Assembly: GCF_001540865.1 (NCBI RefSeq)
Contig: NC_033633.1
Coordinates: forward strand, 7,475,409-7,539,408
Reading direction: 5' to 3'
Length of the DNA stretch: 64,000 nucleotides
From: Ananas comosus
Lineage: Eukaryota; Streptophyta; Magnoliopsida; Poales; Bromeliaceae
The notes below the pieces were generated by a model. The model did no database searches. It was not told the DNA's origin and saw only the letters and a program-made list of their open reading frames with translations. Position numbers and translations under genes: made by a program. Below are positions 46,445 to 57,775 of this stretch, piece after piece; positions within the stretch are counted from its first letter, which is position 1, and each line of letters starts with the position of its first letter.

Positions 46445-47049
46445 TGTAAGGAAGCAAATTCTCGAAATCCAAGGATTGTACTTCGTCCAGGATCGACTAC
46501 TTGTCGAGTGAGCATCCTTCGGGAAGGCCGAGGATGTCTAAAACACAAAAAGTGCTTTGGAATCGAGTCCGCGAGAGCAAAAGATGCAAGAATCTCCATT
46601 TGACTGGTTTTGCTCTCGGGGACCGGTCTCCGACAAAGAGAGACCGGTCCCATCGGCTGATGGTTGCGGGGTTGCTGATGCAACCGGTTCCTGGCAGGAA
46701 GGGACCGGTCCCCGCAGGCAACACCGGCGAGAAATGGCTAAGTCCTGCGAGACAAACTCTTGGGGACCGGTCTCTGGTGGACAGACCGGTCTCCCGAGGA
46801 CCGGTGTCTCGGGGAGAGACCGGTTCTCGAGCGCGTGCACTCGGGGGAGGCTCTCGGGGACAGGTCCTATGCAGGAGAGACCGGTCCCTCCGCACGAGAA
46901 CAGCCCAGGCAGAGCTGTTTGAGAGGATCAAAGTGGAGGGGCTTTTATGCAAAATGGCTTTAGTGAAGGGGTATAGAGGACAAAGAGCTCTCTCTCCCTC
47001 TCTTATTTTCCCTCACACTCCCACACTATCTCATTTCTCTCCCTTTCTT
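46445..47049 (+). repeat. LTR start with ACCGGT palindrome array
   Basis: Starts TGTAAGGAAGCAAATTC, the plus-strand counterpart of 16980-17559. The palindrome array spans about 46615-46890 with ten or more GACCGGTC cores. It stops at the next LTR terminus at 47050. Confidence 0.8.
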
Positions 47050-49264
47050 TGTCATGCCCCGGGACCGATACCAATTTAGGCCGGCCCGAGCACATCAAAC
47101 AGACGCCGAACGGACAGAGTTTTTCCTGCCCGCCCAAGGCTCATCACTTGTACATTTTCAAACAAGAAGTGCACTAGCGGAAACATACACAAACGGCTTA
47201 TACGAGGGTAAGCAATAGCCATGGGTGAAAGAAAGAAAACTAAACATCTACACAAGTACTATGATTCTCTTTTGATCACATATATGTATCCATTTCATTC
47301 AACTTGTACATCCATAAAGTCTTTACATTTCATTACATCACTTGCATCATTTCTTTTTACATCACATTGCCTCAAAATAAAACTTTACATTCTTTTTCTT
47401 TTCTTTAAACATCTTCAAGTACAAAAGATGACCATAGGGTGGCTACTAACAAAATGTGAAATAACCCAACTCTGGTGGCCTCTGACTATGGTGCGATACC
47501 TTTACCGCCATCGCTCGCCGGCTCACTCGGTCCCGGCTCTGTGGAATAGTAGGGTCAAAACTACAACGAAGTTCCCAGTGGGTTCGGTCCCAATCTCACC
47601 GACTTTTCCACTAGGACTAACTGAGGCATAATAGAAAGGATAAGCAGAATGGTAACCAAACTATAATCATGATGCTAATATGCCTGAACAATAAAGCAAG
47701 GAATATGCTCAATGTAAATTATGCAAGTATGCAAGTTCTTTGTTCTTTACTCTTTATTCTTTAATCTTTCTTCTTTGTTCTTTAATCTCACGGCTAACCC
47801 GGGGGTTTCGCCACATTAACTTGCCCACATTAAGTCCATCATCGCGGGCCCTCAGCTGCCTCCCGCTAAGACCGTCCTCGGGTTTACTCCAACCCGTGAT
47901 GCAAAACTCCGGAGCGCATCGCTCGAGGGGGAGCGACCGCCCTCGAGCACGGAACTCATAGCAAGTATGATCGATCCTTAACTCTAAGGATATATAGTTC
48001 AATCATTGTCTTTACGCTAACTCTAGTGCTCTTTTCATCACTTTATTTTGCTAACTCTAGCAATCATTGTTCTTTAACTTTACTCATTCTTTATGCCACT
48101 TTCATTTTCTTTACTTGTCTCTAATCATTATCATTGTTCTTTGCGTCACATTTCTCTTTGATGCCACACATACTATGTAACATATGGAAACTTGGAGTTG
48201 CGATGTCAACCTTGACCTAGAGGGTCAAAGTGAGGATTGAGCTAGTTGGACATCATCCCCGAGGGATTTGTGATGCGTTGGAATGAGTTCCAAAGAGAAA
48301 TAAGTGTTTCGGCACAAATTGGGCGCGAAACGAAATGAAAAGAGAGTAAAGAGAATTTTCGAAATTCCGACGCTAACTTTGATTAAAAGAATTAAAGTAA
48401 GGCGTAAGGATAAATTGTGGTATCTCCGAATCAATATTGAAATTTTGGTAAAGCCAAGGGTGTGTTTTCACAGGGTTTTGAAGAGCTCAGTGCGAAGTTG
48501 TAGTGCAAAAAGGCCATGTAATGGAATTGGAGCCGATTCTATTTCTAATTCGGCTCAAATAATGTCAAAATGAAAAGGAATTGCTTCCAAATTAAATTGG
48601 TAGCTTGGGAAGGTCCCTTGGTGTATTTTGAAAGTGTTTGGGTGAAATCGGAGCGAAAACGAAAAATTTAGAATTTTCTGTAAGGAACGGGACTGAGAAA
48701 ATTAGCAGAAAATGCACAGTGTCAGAAAATTATGAAAATTGGCAGAGATGTCAGGAACATTATTATGAGGCTAGATTTGAAGTTTCAAATTTTTCTGACA
48801 CCTGTAGAGAGAGAAATAGCATCTGGAAGTTATCGGATAAAGATTACAGTTCGGGACAGTTCGCAGTGACCAAACGGGGTCGAAACTGAAATGTTAAAAT
48901 TTCAGTGGACTTGTTAAGTAAAAACGAACACTCCTGCCAAATTTGAGCTCAATCGGACTTTCGGAAGAGCCTATGAAAGGTATTTGATCCGAGTTACGCA
49001 ACGGACTTAAGTCGAGGGGCATTATGGTCATTTATCACTAAGTTAGTGGATTTCCACTAATCTGGCAGCAGGGAGGCCTTCATTCTTATCCCCTCTGCTT
49101 CACCCTGGTTCCATACGTAGAAAGAGAGAGAAGGAGAAGAGAGAGAAGAAGAAAAGAAGAGAAAAGAGAAGCAGGAGAAGAAAAGGAAGAAGAAAAAGGT
49201 AAGAAATTTAATCTCTCTCCCTCTCTCCTTGCTATCTTTTTCCCCCTCACTCTTCTTCCCTGTC

Positions 49265-49560
49265 AACAGCAGCAGCAGCTCAGCTAGCTGCTGAGCAAGC
49301 AATCAGCAGCAGCAGCAAGCACTCAGTAGCAGCTTGGCAGTCAGCAGTGGTAGCTGCTGTCAGCAGCAGCTTGCGCAGCAGCCCTGCGCATCAGCAGGAG
49401 CAGCAGCAGCAGCCTCAGCTTCAGCAGCAGCTGCTGCTTCAGCAGCAGTCAGCAGCAGCTGCTTCAGCAGCTTGCGCAGGGAGTAGCAGCAGCAGCTTCA
49501 GCAGCAGGCAGGAGCAGCAGCAGCAGGAGCTTCAGCAGCAGCAGTAGCTTCAGCTGAAGA
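49265..49560. repeat. CAG/CTG-rich repeat followed by GAAA tract
   Basis: Imperfect CAGCAGCAGC and CAGCTGCTGC blocks for about 290 bp, then purine repeats AAAGAAAGAAAG to about 49660. It lies inside the LTR insertion. Open frames here are poly-Gln/Ala artefacts. Confidence 0.9.
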
Positions 49561-50047
49561 AAAGAAAGAAAGAAAGAAAAGAAAGAAAGCAAGTAAGGAA
49601 GAAAGAAAGAAAAAGAAATAGAAGAGAGGAAAAATGAAAGAAAGAAAAAGAGAAAGAACGAGTTGAAAGAACTCGATGTAATTGTGAAATTGCAATTGCA
49701 TTGAAAGTCGAAATTGCATTAAAGAAAGTGAAATTGCATTGAAATGGGTTTGTATTAAAAATTGACCCCAATAATGCACTTTTGCAGAATAGAAGCCCTG
49801 ATATGAAATTGACCGCGTACAAACCTAATTGGGGGTAAAAGAAACGCGCTGGCGAAGTCGGTTCGGCAATCCGTCACTCCTACACGAAGATATCGCCAAA
49901 AGAATATTTTCGGTATCGATAGTCGCGAGCGCGGGTCGCGGTTCTCGGAAAAGTGCGAGAAGTGGATTTCTCTCATTCTAGTGCCAAAGAAAGGTGGGTT
50001 GTGCTTTACCGAAGTGATTAGGTCACTTCCATGCCAAAGTAAATCAT

Positions 50048-50048
50048 N
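50048..50048. other. Single N inside the LTR insertion
   Basis: Left of it the sequence matches 19980-20100 inverted. Right of it the sequence matches the end of the same LTR family (44890 onward). The part in between is missing. Confidence 0.85.
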
Positions 50049-51893
50049 AGCTCAGAGTTCCAATTGGAAAGAAACAAATTTGTAGTAATTTGTATAAGTT
50101 TTGTAATAACTTAAAGGCACATTTGGTTATGTAAATGTAAACTATTGTAAATGTCTAAAGAATCTGTGAGTTGAATGCTTGTAATAGCATAGTTAGCATT
50201 TTATATTTTTGATACTTATGCAATCTACATACTTGTTATAGTTCCTGCATGGAACCTCTTGTATTGCATTGTTTAGATTGTTGACGCCTAGAACGTACAG
50301 GGGAGGCTCTGTCCGTTCGGCGGTCTGTAAGCGTGCCCGAATTCGACCAAATAGGCGGAGCTCGGGGTGTGACATACTAACTCTACTGTCACTTTTCTTT
50401 ACATTATCGAATGCCAGTCGATCTATATTTTATTGTTTCACTTTGTTCTTTCATCTCATTGGGTGCTCACATTATATCTCATGCATACATATAGGGTTAA
50501 ATAGGCTCTCAAACATTTCAAATAGCACGTGTACTCACATCATGCAACATTCACATGTATATCATCACATCTACCCTATAATGCATGCAACAATATAAAT
50601 ATATACTCAATTGAATGACACATTAGGCATAGAAGGAATTCCAACGAGTTTGGATAGCACCACCCACCTCGTAGGCATACTAGGATGCTATGGTGATTTT
50701 CTTGGAATTTTTAGCCTCTTAGTTACCTGAAGCAAAATGAAGCCCTATTAGGCAATTTTGCTCATAATTTTACATTGGCTTTTCGTAACGTTAAACCGAG
50801 CGCACCGACACGTCGGAAATACCTCCAATTAGGTTTCTAGAGGATCAATTTCACTTTGAAATCCTCACAAGCAAAAGCCCCAAATTTGGGTGCCCTAGCT
50901 AATCGCATATCAAAACTAGGGTTTTGATCTCTTAGAGAAGCAAAAGCAAGCTTCAAATCATCTAAAGGTTCCATTTGAACCATCCTTAGCTCAATCAAAA
51001 CCCATTTTAGGGTTTCACCATGAGAGGGGTTGAAGCTTACCTCTAAGCTTCACCACCAACACCCAAATCCATGGTTTTGATCTCAACGATAAGCAAAAGA
51101 AAGCTTAATCTACTCTAAAGGTTCCATAAAAACCATTCTTACCTCAATCTAAACCCTAGTTTGGATTCTACCATGAATAGGGTTCAAGCTTACCTCTAAG
51201 CTTGCTCCTATGTTGCTCTAAAGAGGAAGAAGAGATAGTAGCTCTACTTCTTAGCTTCTTCTTCACCTTCCTTCTCTTTTTCTTCTTCTTCTTCTTCTCT
51301 TTCTTTCCTTGTCTTCTTCTTCTCCTTCTTGTCTTCTAGAGAGAGAAAGAGAGGAGAGAGGGTGTGAGAGGGAGAGAATGAGAGGAAAAAGCCCTCATAG
51401 CCCTCTACATAACCATTGGTTGCATAAATGCAAATAAGCCCCTCAACTTTCACTTTATTGAACTGTCCAAACTGGGCCATTTTTGTGTTCGGGGACCAGT
51501 CTCTCCTTCAGGGACCGGTTCCCGTAGCTTCTCCCCGCGGTCAGCAGGGCTCCCGCGCGCAATGCGACCGGTCTCTCTTTGGGGGACCGGTCTCTCAGGG
51601 ACCGGTCTCTCCAGCAGTGACCGGTTCCCGAGAGCCTGATCTCTGGGACTTAGCCGATTTTCCCTTTTTCTCATCTTTCACGCGTACGGGAACCGGTCTC
51701 TCCTTCAGGGACCGGTCCCCAAGAGCACAAATCCTGCAGAATGCAGATTTTTGATTCTTTAGCTCTCGAAACCTCCCACAACGCACTTTTACTCATTTTA
51801 ATACCTTCGAACTTTCTGAAGTATACCATCCTCGCACTTTGGTCAATTTGACTAAAGTTCGATATTTATTTTCCGAATTTTCGGTATATTACA

Positions 51894-51910
51894 TTCTCCA
51901 CCTCTTAAAA
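51894..51910 (-). other. Polypurine tract of the second Tekay element
   Basis: TTCTCCACCTCTTAAAA on the plus strand, purine-rich on the coding strand and adjoining the LTR start. Confidence 0.82.
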
Positions 51911-51938
51911 TAATTTCATTTGCGAAATTAGACATACC

Positions 51939-52696
51939 TTAACTTGTCGACTCAAATAAACGTGGATACTCTCTCCACATGGTCTCCTCAAGCTCCCAAG
52001 TGGCTTCTCGAATAGCATGGTTGCTCCATTGGACTTTCACATAAGGAATTCTGCGACTCCGTAGCTTTCTTTCTTCTCTATCGAGGATGCACACCGGGTA
52101 CTCCTCATAAGACATATCTTCACGTAGCTCCACGGGCTCATACTCTAATACATGTGTCGAATTGCGAATATACTTTCGTAGATTTGACACATGGAACACG
52201 TTGTGAACTCCCGCGAGTCTCGGTGGTAGTGCGAGCTTGTACGCTACCGCACCCACACGCTCCAATATCTCAAATGGTCCGACATAACGGGGACTTTGCT
52301 TCCCACGGACCCAGAAACGTTTGACTCCTCGCATTGGTGACACTTTCAAAAATACGCGGTCTCCAACCGCAAACTCTAAGTCTTTCCTTCGCTTATCGGC
52401 ATAACTCTTTTGTCGAGATTGCGCCGTCGCTAACCGTTGACGGGCAAGGCGGACTTTCTCCTCAACCTCCCGCACTACATCCGGGCCAAGAGCCGTTCTC
52501 TCGCCCACGTCGCTCCTATGGATAGGAGAATGACACTTTCGACCATATAGTGCCTCAAATGGCGCCATCGCTATACTCTCTTGATAACTATTATTATATG
52601 CGAACTCCGCCATCGGCAAGAAATCATGCCATCGATCCTCCCTTATAATCCAGTACACGCTCGAAGCAAGTCCTCGAGAATCTGTATTGTCTGCTC
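51939..52696 (-). pseudogene. Integrase C-terminal part and chromodomain, frameshifted
   Basis: Continuous frame to the stop at 51939. It begins in the conserved region DRWHDFLPMAEFAYNNSYQ and continues with PFEALYGRKCHSP, VGDRVFLKVSPMRGVKRFW, SPRYVGPFEILERVG, LAGVHNVFHVSNLRKY and a chromodomain-like tail (PYVKVQWSNHAIREATWELE). This tail is typical of Tekay/Del chromoviruses. It is separated from the catalytic core by a stop and a one-base shift near 52640-52700. Confidence 0.88.
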
Positions 52697-53602
52697 TCAC
52701 TGTCCATCACTCGGAGGATAAAACGCTGTGCTAAAGTCAAGCCGTGTGCCTAGTGCGTCTTGCAAGTTCTTCCAAAAGTGGGATGTGAACCTGGGGTCTC
52801 GATCCGATACAATGAATACCGAAACCCCATGAAGTCTCACAACCTTGTCGAGATAAACATGAGCTAACTTGTCTCCCGACCACGTAGTATGTATCGGCAA
52901 GAAGTGTGTCGACTTTGTTAATCGATCCACTATCACCCATATCGCATCGTGTCTGCCTTGAGATCGAGGCAAACCGGTAATAAAGTCCATCGCTATATCT
53001 TCCCATTTCCAATCGGGTATTGATAGACTTTGTAGCTTTCCCGCCGGAAACCGGCGCTTTGCTTTCACCTGTTGGCACGTTAGACATTGCGCCACGAACT
53101 CCCCAATATCTCTTTTCATACCCGGCCACCAATAATGCTCTTTCAAGTCCTTGTACATTTTAGTGCCGCCCGGGTGTATGCTACAAGGGGATTGGTGCGC
53201 TTCTTGCATGATCGCCCTTCGAATATCACTATCCTTGGGCACGCACCAACGATTTCGAAATCGGAGTGCGCCATTGGCTCCAATGCCAAAATCCTCGGCA
53301 GTTCCACTTTCAACTTCACCTCGAACCTTTTGGAGGTAAGGGTCCGAAGCTTGCAACTCTTTAATCCTTTCAAACAGGGTCGGTTGCACAACTAATGCGG
53401 CAAGTGTAGCCGGCACTCCCGGCGCTACCACTTCCAACCCAAGCCTTTGCATCTCCTTCTGCAATAGTGGTCGAGACGTAATTGCCATCGCTAAGTTCTA
53501 CGCCGATTTTCTACTTAAAACATCAGCCACGATATTGGCTTTTCCCAGGTGGTATAGTATAGTGACATCATAGTCCTTCAACAAGTCCAACCACCGCCGC
53601 TG
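52697..53602 (-). pseudogene. Integrase zinc finger and catalytic core
   Basis: One frame of 263 residues from 53488. The HHCC finger is intact (H in EAHQSPCSIHPGG, then CLTCQQVK). The core has MDFITGLPRSQGRHDAIWVI with the first Asp and IVSDRDPRFTSHFW with the second. The frame stops at STAFYPPSDGQ, one codon before the SER segment that normally carries the catalytic Glu context, so the core is truncated by a point change. The segment from 53488 to 53602 joins RNase H to integrase and includes VADVLSRK-type text in another reading. Confidence 0.88.
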
Positions 53603-55168
53603 CTACATGTTCAATTCCTTTTGGGTGAACAAGTACTTAAGACTCTTGTGATTTGTATAGACTTCACAATGCTCACCATACAAGTAATGCCTCCATAGCT
53701 TTAGCGCGAAGATCACTGCGGCTAACTCGAGGTCGTGAATCGGGTAGTTCTTTTCGTAGCTCTTCAATTGGCACGATGCATAAGCAATGACTTGCCCATT
53801 CTGCATTAGTACACACCCGAGACCAACATAAGAGGCATCACTGTACACTACAAACGTCTCTCTCGGAGTCGGCAAGGCAAGCACCGGGGTCGACGTCAAT
53901 CTGCTCTTTAACTCTTTGAAGCTCCGATCACAATCGTCGCTCCAGACATACTTTACTCCTTTATGCGTGAGGCGCGTTAGTGGAGTGGTTATTTTGGCGA
54001 ACCCCTCCACGAACGGCCGGTAGTAGCCCGCAAGTCCAAGAAAACTGCGGACCTCCGCTATATTCGTCGGGCGAGGCCAATCCTTGATCGCCTCTACTTT
54101 CTTCGGATCTACCGAAACTCCGTCGCCCGACACCACAAGACCCAAGAATGTGACCTCCTTTAGCCAAAAGTTACACTTCTTCAATTTTGCATAGAGATTC
54201 TCTTGCCTGAGTATCTCAAACACAGCTCTCAGATGCTCTTCATGCTCTTCTTCACTCTTTGAGTAAACCAATACGTCGTCTATAAACACCACGACGCACC
54301 GGTCCAACAACGGCCTGAAGACTCGGTTCATCAACTCCACAAATGCTGCCGAGGCGTTAGTAAGCCCAAACGGCATTACCGTGAACTCATAATGGCCATA
54401 CCGCGTACGGTACGCCGTTTTGTGCATATCCTTCGGCCTAATCTTTAGTTGATGATATCCCGACTGGAGATCAATCTTTGAATACACCTTGGACCCTTGC
54501 AACTGATCGAATAAATCGTCAATCATTGGCAACGGGTACTTGTTCTTAATCGTTACTTTGTTCAACTCGCGATAGTCTACGCAGAGTCGAAGTGTGCCAT
54601 CCTTTTTCTTCACAAATAGCACCGGAGCTCCCCACGGTGACACGCTCGGCCTCACAAAGCCTTTATCGAGCGAGTCTTGTAATTGGCCTTTCAACTCTTT
54701 TAGCTCCACCGGTTCCATTCTATACGGAGCCTTTGAAACTGGTTCCGCCCCGGGAATCAAGTCAATAACGAACTCGACCTTCCGGTCCGGTGGCAATCTC
54801 GGTAACTCCGCCGAAAATATATTCGGGTACTGGCACACTACTCGAATATCCTTCAACTCTGGGTACTCCTTTCGAGCATCTACCATGGTTGCCAAATAGG
54901 CCTTACACCCTCCTTTGATCATCTTCTTCGCCCTTACAGACGATATGGTCGCCGCGAAGTGCCTACTCTTGCATGCTTGGTACACCAATTCTTCTTGATC
55001 AGGCTCACGAAAAGTGATCGCCTTGCTTTCACAATCTATAACCGCATAGTTTTTGGAGAGCCAGTTAGTCCCCAAGATGACATCGAATCCCCACATCTGA
55101 TCTAGCACTAGCAGATATATTGGCATAATCCAATCGCCTATTTGCACTGGACACGCCAAACTGGACAC
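53603..55168 (-). CDS. Reverse transcriptase and RNase H of the second Tekay element
   Basis: The best preserved coding frame in the window, 521 residues. The protease-RT linker has [18 protein letters not shown] (about residues 29-46). RT motifs follow: [20 protein letters not shown] (171-190), [14 protein letters not shown] (195-208), [12 protein letters not shown] (230-241), [12 protein letters not shown] (265-276) and the catalytic FIDD (295-298). RNase H has YSDAS and HDLELAAV, but the TDHKS motif reads TNHKS (Asn at about 506), a G-to-A type change in a conserved acidic residue. The stop after KELNM replaces an Arg codon, so the end of RNase H is cut. It is part of the gag-pol and not a host gene. 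Confidence 0.92.
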   Translation of the reverse strand: MSSLACPVQIGDWIMPIYLLVLDQMWGFDVILGTNWLSKNYAVIDCESKAITFREPDQEELVYQACKSRHFAATISSVRAKKMIKGGCKAYLATMVDARKEYPELKDIRVVCQYPNIFSAELPRLPPDRKVEFVIDLIPGAEPVSKAPYRMEPVELKELKGQLQDSLDKGFVRPSVSPWGAPVLFVKKKDGTLRLCVDYRELNKVTIKNKYPLPMIDDLFDQLQGSKVYSKIDLQSGYHQLKIRPKDMHKTAYRTRYGHYEFTVMPFGLTNASAAFVELMNRVFRPLLDRCVVVFIDDVLVYSKSEEEHEEHLRAVFEILRQENLYAKLKKCNFWLKEVTFLGLVVSGDGVSVDPKKVEAIKDWPRPTNIAEVRSFLGLAGYYRPFVEGFAKITTPLTRLTHKGVKYVWSDDCDRSFKELKSRLTSTPVLALPTPRETFVVYSDASYVGLGCVLMQNGQVIAYASCQLKSYEKNYPIHDLELAAVIFALKLWRHYLYGEHCEVYTNHKSLKYLFTQKELNM

Positions 55169-55196
55169 TGAATGAATGTTCTGGGGCGTTCACCCA

Positions 55197-56320
55197 CTAG
55201 TAGTCCTCGTTATATGCCATTTCTATGCCATGAGTTTGAGCAAATGATATGCTAATGAATGAATGAGATGCGCCTGTATCAAATACTGCTCTAGCTCTAG
55301 TGCCTTTAATCACAATTATACCTGCCACGACGTCGTCGGGTGCTGCAGGCTGCTGCTCCTCCACTTGAGCGGCGAAAACCCGTCTGCTAGGTGCTCTCGA
55401 TCCCTCCGGCTGACGCGGTGATGACGCGCGCCCAGCCGACATCGCTGGCGGTAACCCCGCAAGCTGTCTCGGGGTAGACGGTGCTGATGCCGCCGTCAGC
55501 GCAGACGACGTCCAGCTCGGGCACTCCCGGATAAGATGTCTCGGTTGGCTGCACTTGAAACACTTACCATCGGGCTGCGGGCAAATCGACACTCGGTGCT
55601 CTCCGCCGCAAATGACGCACCGAGGTGGTCTCCAGTTCCTCGTCTGCTGTCGGGGATACCGAGGGGGTTTCTTAGCATTTAGCCGGCCCCCGGCACCGCC
55701 CGCCGTTCGCTTCTTGCCTTTGTCCTTTGACTCAGCGATAGCCTCCCGTTCCTCTCGAACGTGAGCGCTACCGTGCTCCGCCCATAAGGCTCTATCAAAG
55801 ATCTCCGCAAAGGTCGTAAGCTTCAGAATCTGCACCTTCTGGTAAATTCTCGGCTGGAGTCCTCGCAAGAACCAATGAGCCCGATCCCGATCATCTCTAA
55901 CAACATCGGGAACGCAGTTGATAATGTGAGAGAACTCTTGCTCATATTCTACCACCAATCAATCACCCTGTCTCAATTTGCGGAGCTTTTCTTGCAACCT
56001 CCGCTTCACCGTGTCGGGGAAGTAGTTCCGAAAGACTGCTCTCTTTAACTCCTCCCACAGCATAAGCGGAAGATCGGTAGGTCGATCCCGCTTAACTCGC
56101 TTCCACCACACCATCGCCGCCTTCTCGAGACAATGGGTGGCGAGGTACACTTTATCCTTCTCCGAGGTATTGAGATCTTCGAAGAGCGTTTCTATCGAGT
56201 CGATCCACGACTCCACAACCGCCGGCCCCACCAAACCACCTTCAAAGATAGGTGGGTTGAACTTCTTAAACTGTATGAGAGCTACCAACGTGCGCTCCTG
56301 CTCCGCCTCACCACCGCACT
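55197..56320 (-). pseudogene. Gag and protease start, N-terminus missing, one stop
   Basis: Gag core from 56320 leftwards (ALIQFKKFNPPIFEGG, VESWIDSIETLFEDL, EKAAMVWWKRVKRD), then LRKLRQGD and a TGA at 55959-55961 where the family has Arg (CGA), then VEYEQEFSHIINCVPDVVRD. A CCHC knuckle CFKCSQPRHLIREC and the protease DTGAS motif (FDTGASHSFISISF) follow before a stop at 55197. The first 80-100 residues of gag are missing because an LTR end abuts the frame at 56320/56321. CGA to TGA fits deamination of methylated CpG. Confidence 0.9.
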
Positions 56321-57407
56321 TGTCACCCCCCGGGACCGATACCAATTTGGGCCGGCCCGAGCACGTCAAACAAACGCCGAACAGACAGAGTTTTCCCTGT
56401 ACGCCCAAGGCTCATCACATGTACATTTTCAAAAAGTGAAGTGCACTAGCGGAAACATACACAAACGGCTTACACGAGGGTAAGCAATAGCCATGAGTGA
56501 AAGAAAGGGAACTAAACATCTACACAAGTATTATGATTCAACTTTTGATCACATACATGCATCCACTTCATCCAAGTTGTACATTCATGATTCTTTACAT
56601 TGCTTGCATCATTTCTTTCACATCACATTGGCTTAAAATAAACATTACATTCTTTTCTTTCTTCGCTTTATACATTAACATCTTAAATCATCAAATACAA
56701 AAGATGATAAAAGGGTAAACTAACAAAATATGAAATAACCCGACTCTAGTGGCCTCTGACTATGGTGCAATACCTTTACCCCGGTCGCTCGCCGGCTCGC
56801 TCGGTCCCGGCTCTGTGGAATAGTGGGGTGAGAACTACAACAAAGTTCCCAGTGGGGTCGGCCCCAACATCGCGGACTTTCCCACTAGGACTAACTCAGG
56901 CATAATAGAAAGGATAAGCTGAATATAGTAACCAATCTATAACATGATGCTAATATGCCTGAACAATAAAGCAAGAAGTATGCTCAACATAAAACTCATG
57001 CAGATTATGCACGTTCTTTGTTCTTTATTCTTTGTTCTTTAATCTCACGGCTAACCCGGGGTTTTCGCCACATTAACCTGCTTCACATTAAGTCCATCAT
57101 CGCGGGCCCTCAGCTTCCTCCCGCTAAGACCGTCCTCGGGTTTACTCCAACCCGTGATGCAAAAACTCCGGAGCGCATCGCCCGAGGGGGAGCGACCACC
57201 CTCGAGCACGGAACTCATAGCAAGTATGATCGAATCCTTAACTCTAAGCATTATTAGTTCAATCATGTCATTACACTAACTCTAGTGTCACTTTACATTA
57301 TCGAATGCTACTCGATCTATGTCTCATTGTGTCACTCTGTTCTTTTGCCTCACTTTGGTGCTCACATTTCATCTCATGCATACATAGGGTTAAACATTCA
57401 TAGGAGT
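56321..57407 (-). repeat. LTR, minus orientation, truncated
   Basis: On the plus strand it starts TGTCACCCCCCGGGACCG directly against gag and is closely similar to 47050-48020. It is cut at 57407 by the CACTA end. It could be the 5' LTR of the same element after a deletion of leader and gag start, or an independent insertion. Confidence 0.85.
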
Positions 57408-57775
57408 CACTACTACAGATACAAGATTTAGTGGCGACAAATGTCGCCACCAAAGCCAAAATTGTCGCCACGAAAAATATTTTGGCGGCAGCAATTCGTC
57501 GCCGCATGCCGCCGCTTATAACCCCGTCGGTAAAACTATTTGGTGGCGACAAAATGTCGCCGCTAAAAGTTAGATAATTAGCGGCGACAACCTGTCGCCG
57601 CAAAATTAGAGAATTAGTGGCGACATGATGTCGCCGCTAAAAGTTAGAAAAGTTAGATAATTAATGGCGACATTTTATTGCTGCTAAATATTTGGTGGCG
57701 ACAATTTGTCGCCACTAAAAGTTAGATAATTAGCTATGCGGCCTAGTTATATGGTGGCGACTATTGTCGTCACTA
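57408..57775. repeat. CACTA subterminal repeats
   Basis: Repeated TGGCGACAAATGTCGCCAC-type palindromes in both orientations, separated by AAAAGTTAGATAATTAG. Such arrays are the binding sites of TNPA-like proteins in characterised CACTA elements; that role is inferred here. Confidence 0.82.

Larger units (their letters stand above)
48176..50374 (+). mobile_element. LTR insertion with TACTA duplication
   Basis: A 2.2-kb plus-oriented LTR from TGTAACATATGG to CTCGGGGTGTGACA, flanked by TACTA on both sides (48171-48175 and 50375-50379). It looks like a solo LTR. However, a middle portion present in relatives at 44660-44890 is absent exactly at the N at 50048, so a longer insertion may have been collapsed in assembly. 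Confidence 0.82.
47050..51893 (-). repeat. 3' LTR of the second Tekay element, split
   Basis: Spans 47050-48175 and 50380-51893, about 2.64 kb once the 48176-50374 insertion is removed. On the plus strand it starts TGTCATGCCCCGGGACCG and ends CGGTATATTACA against a polypurine tract. 47050-48020 is closely similar to 56321-57260. It contains a GA-rich tract (51240-51360) and a GGGACCGGTC array (51488-51716). Confidence 0.85.

Noticed and set aside
49347..49547. Poly-Gln frame
   Set aside because: It is a translation of the CAG-rich tract inside an LTR, without start context or domain.
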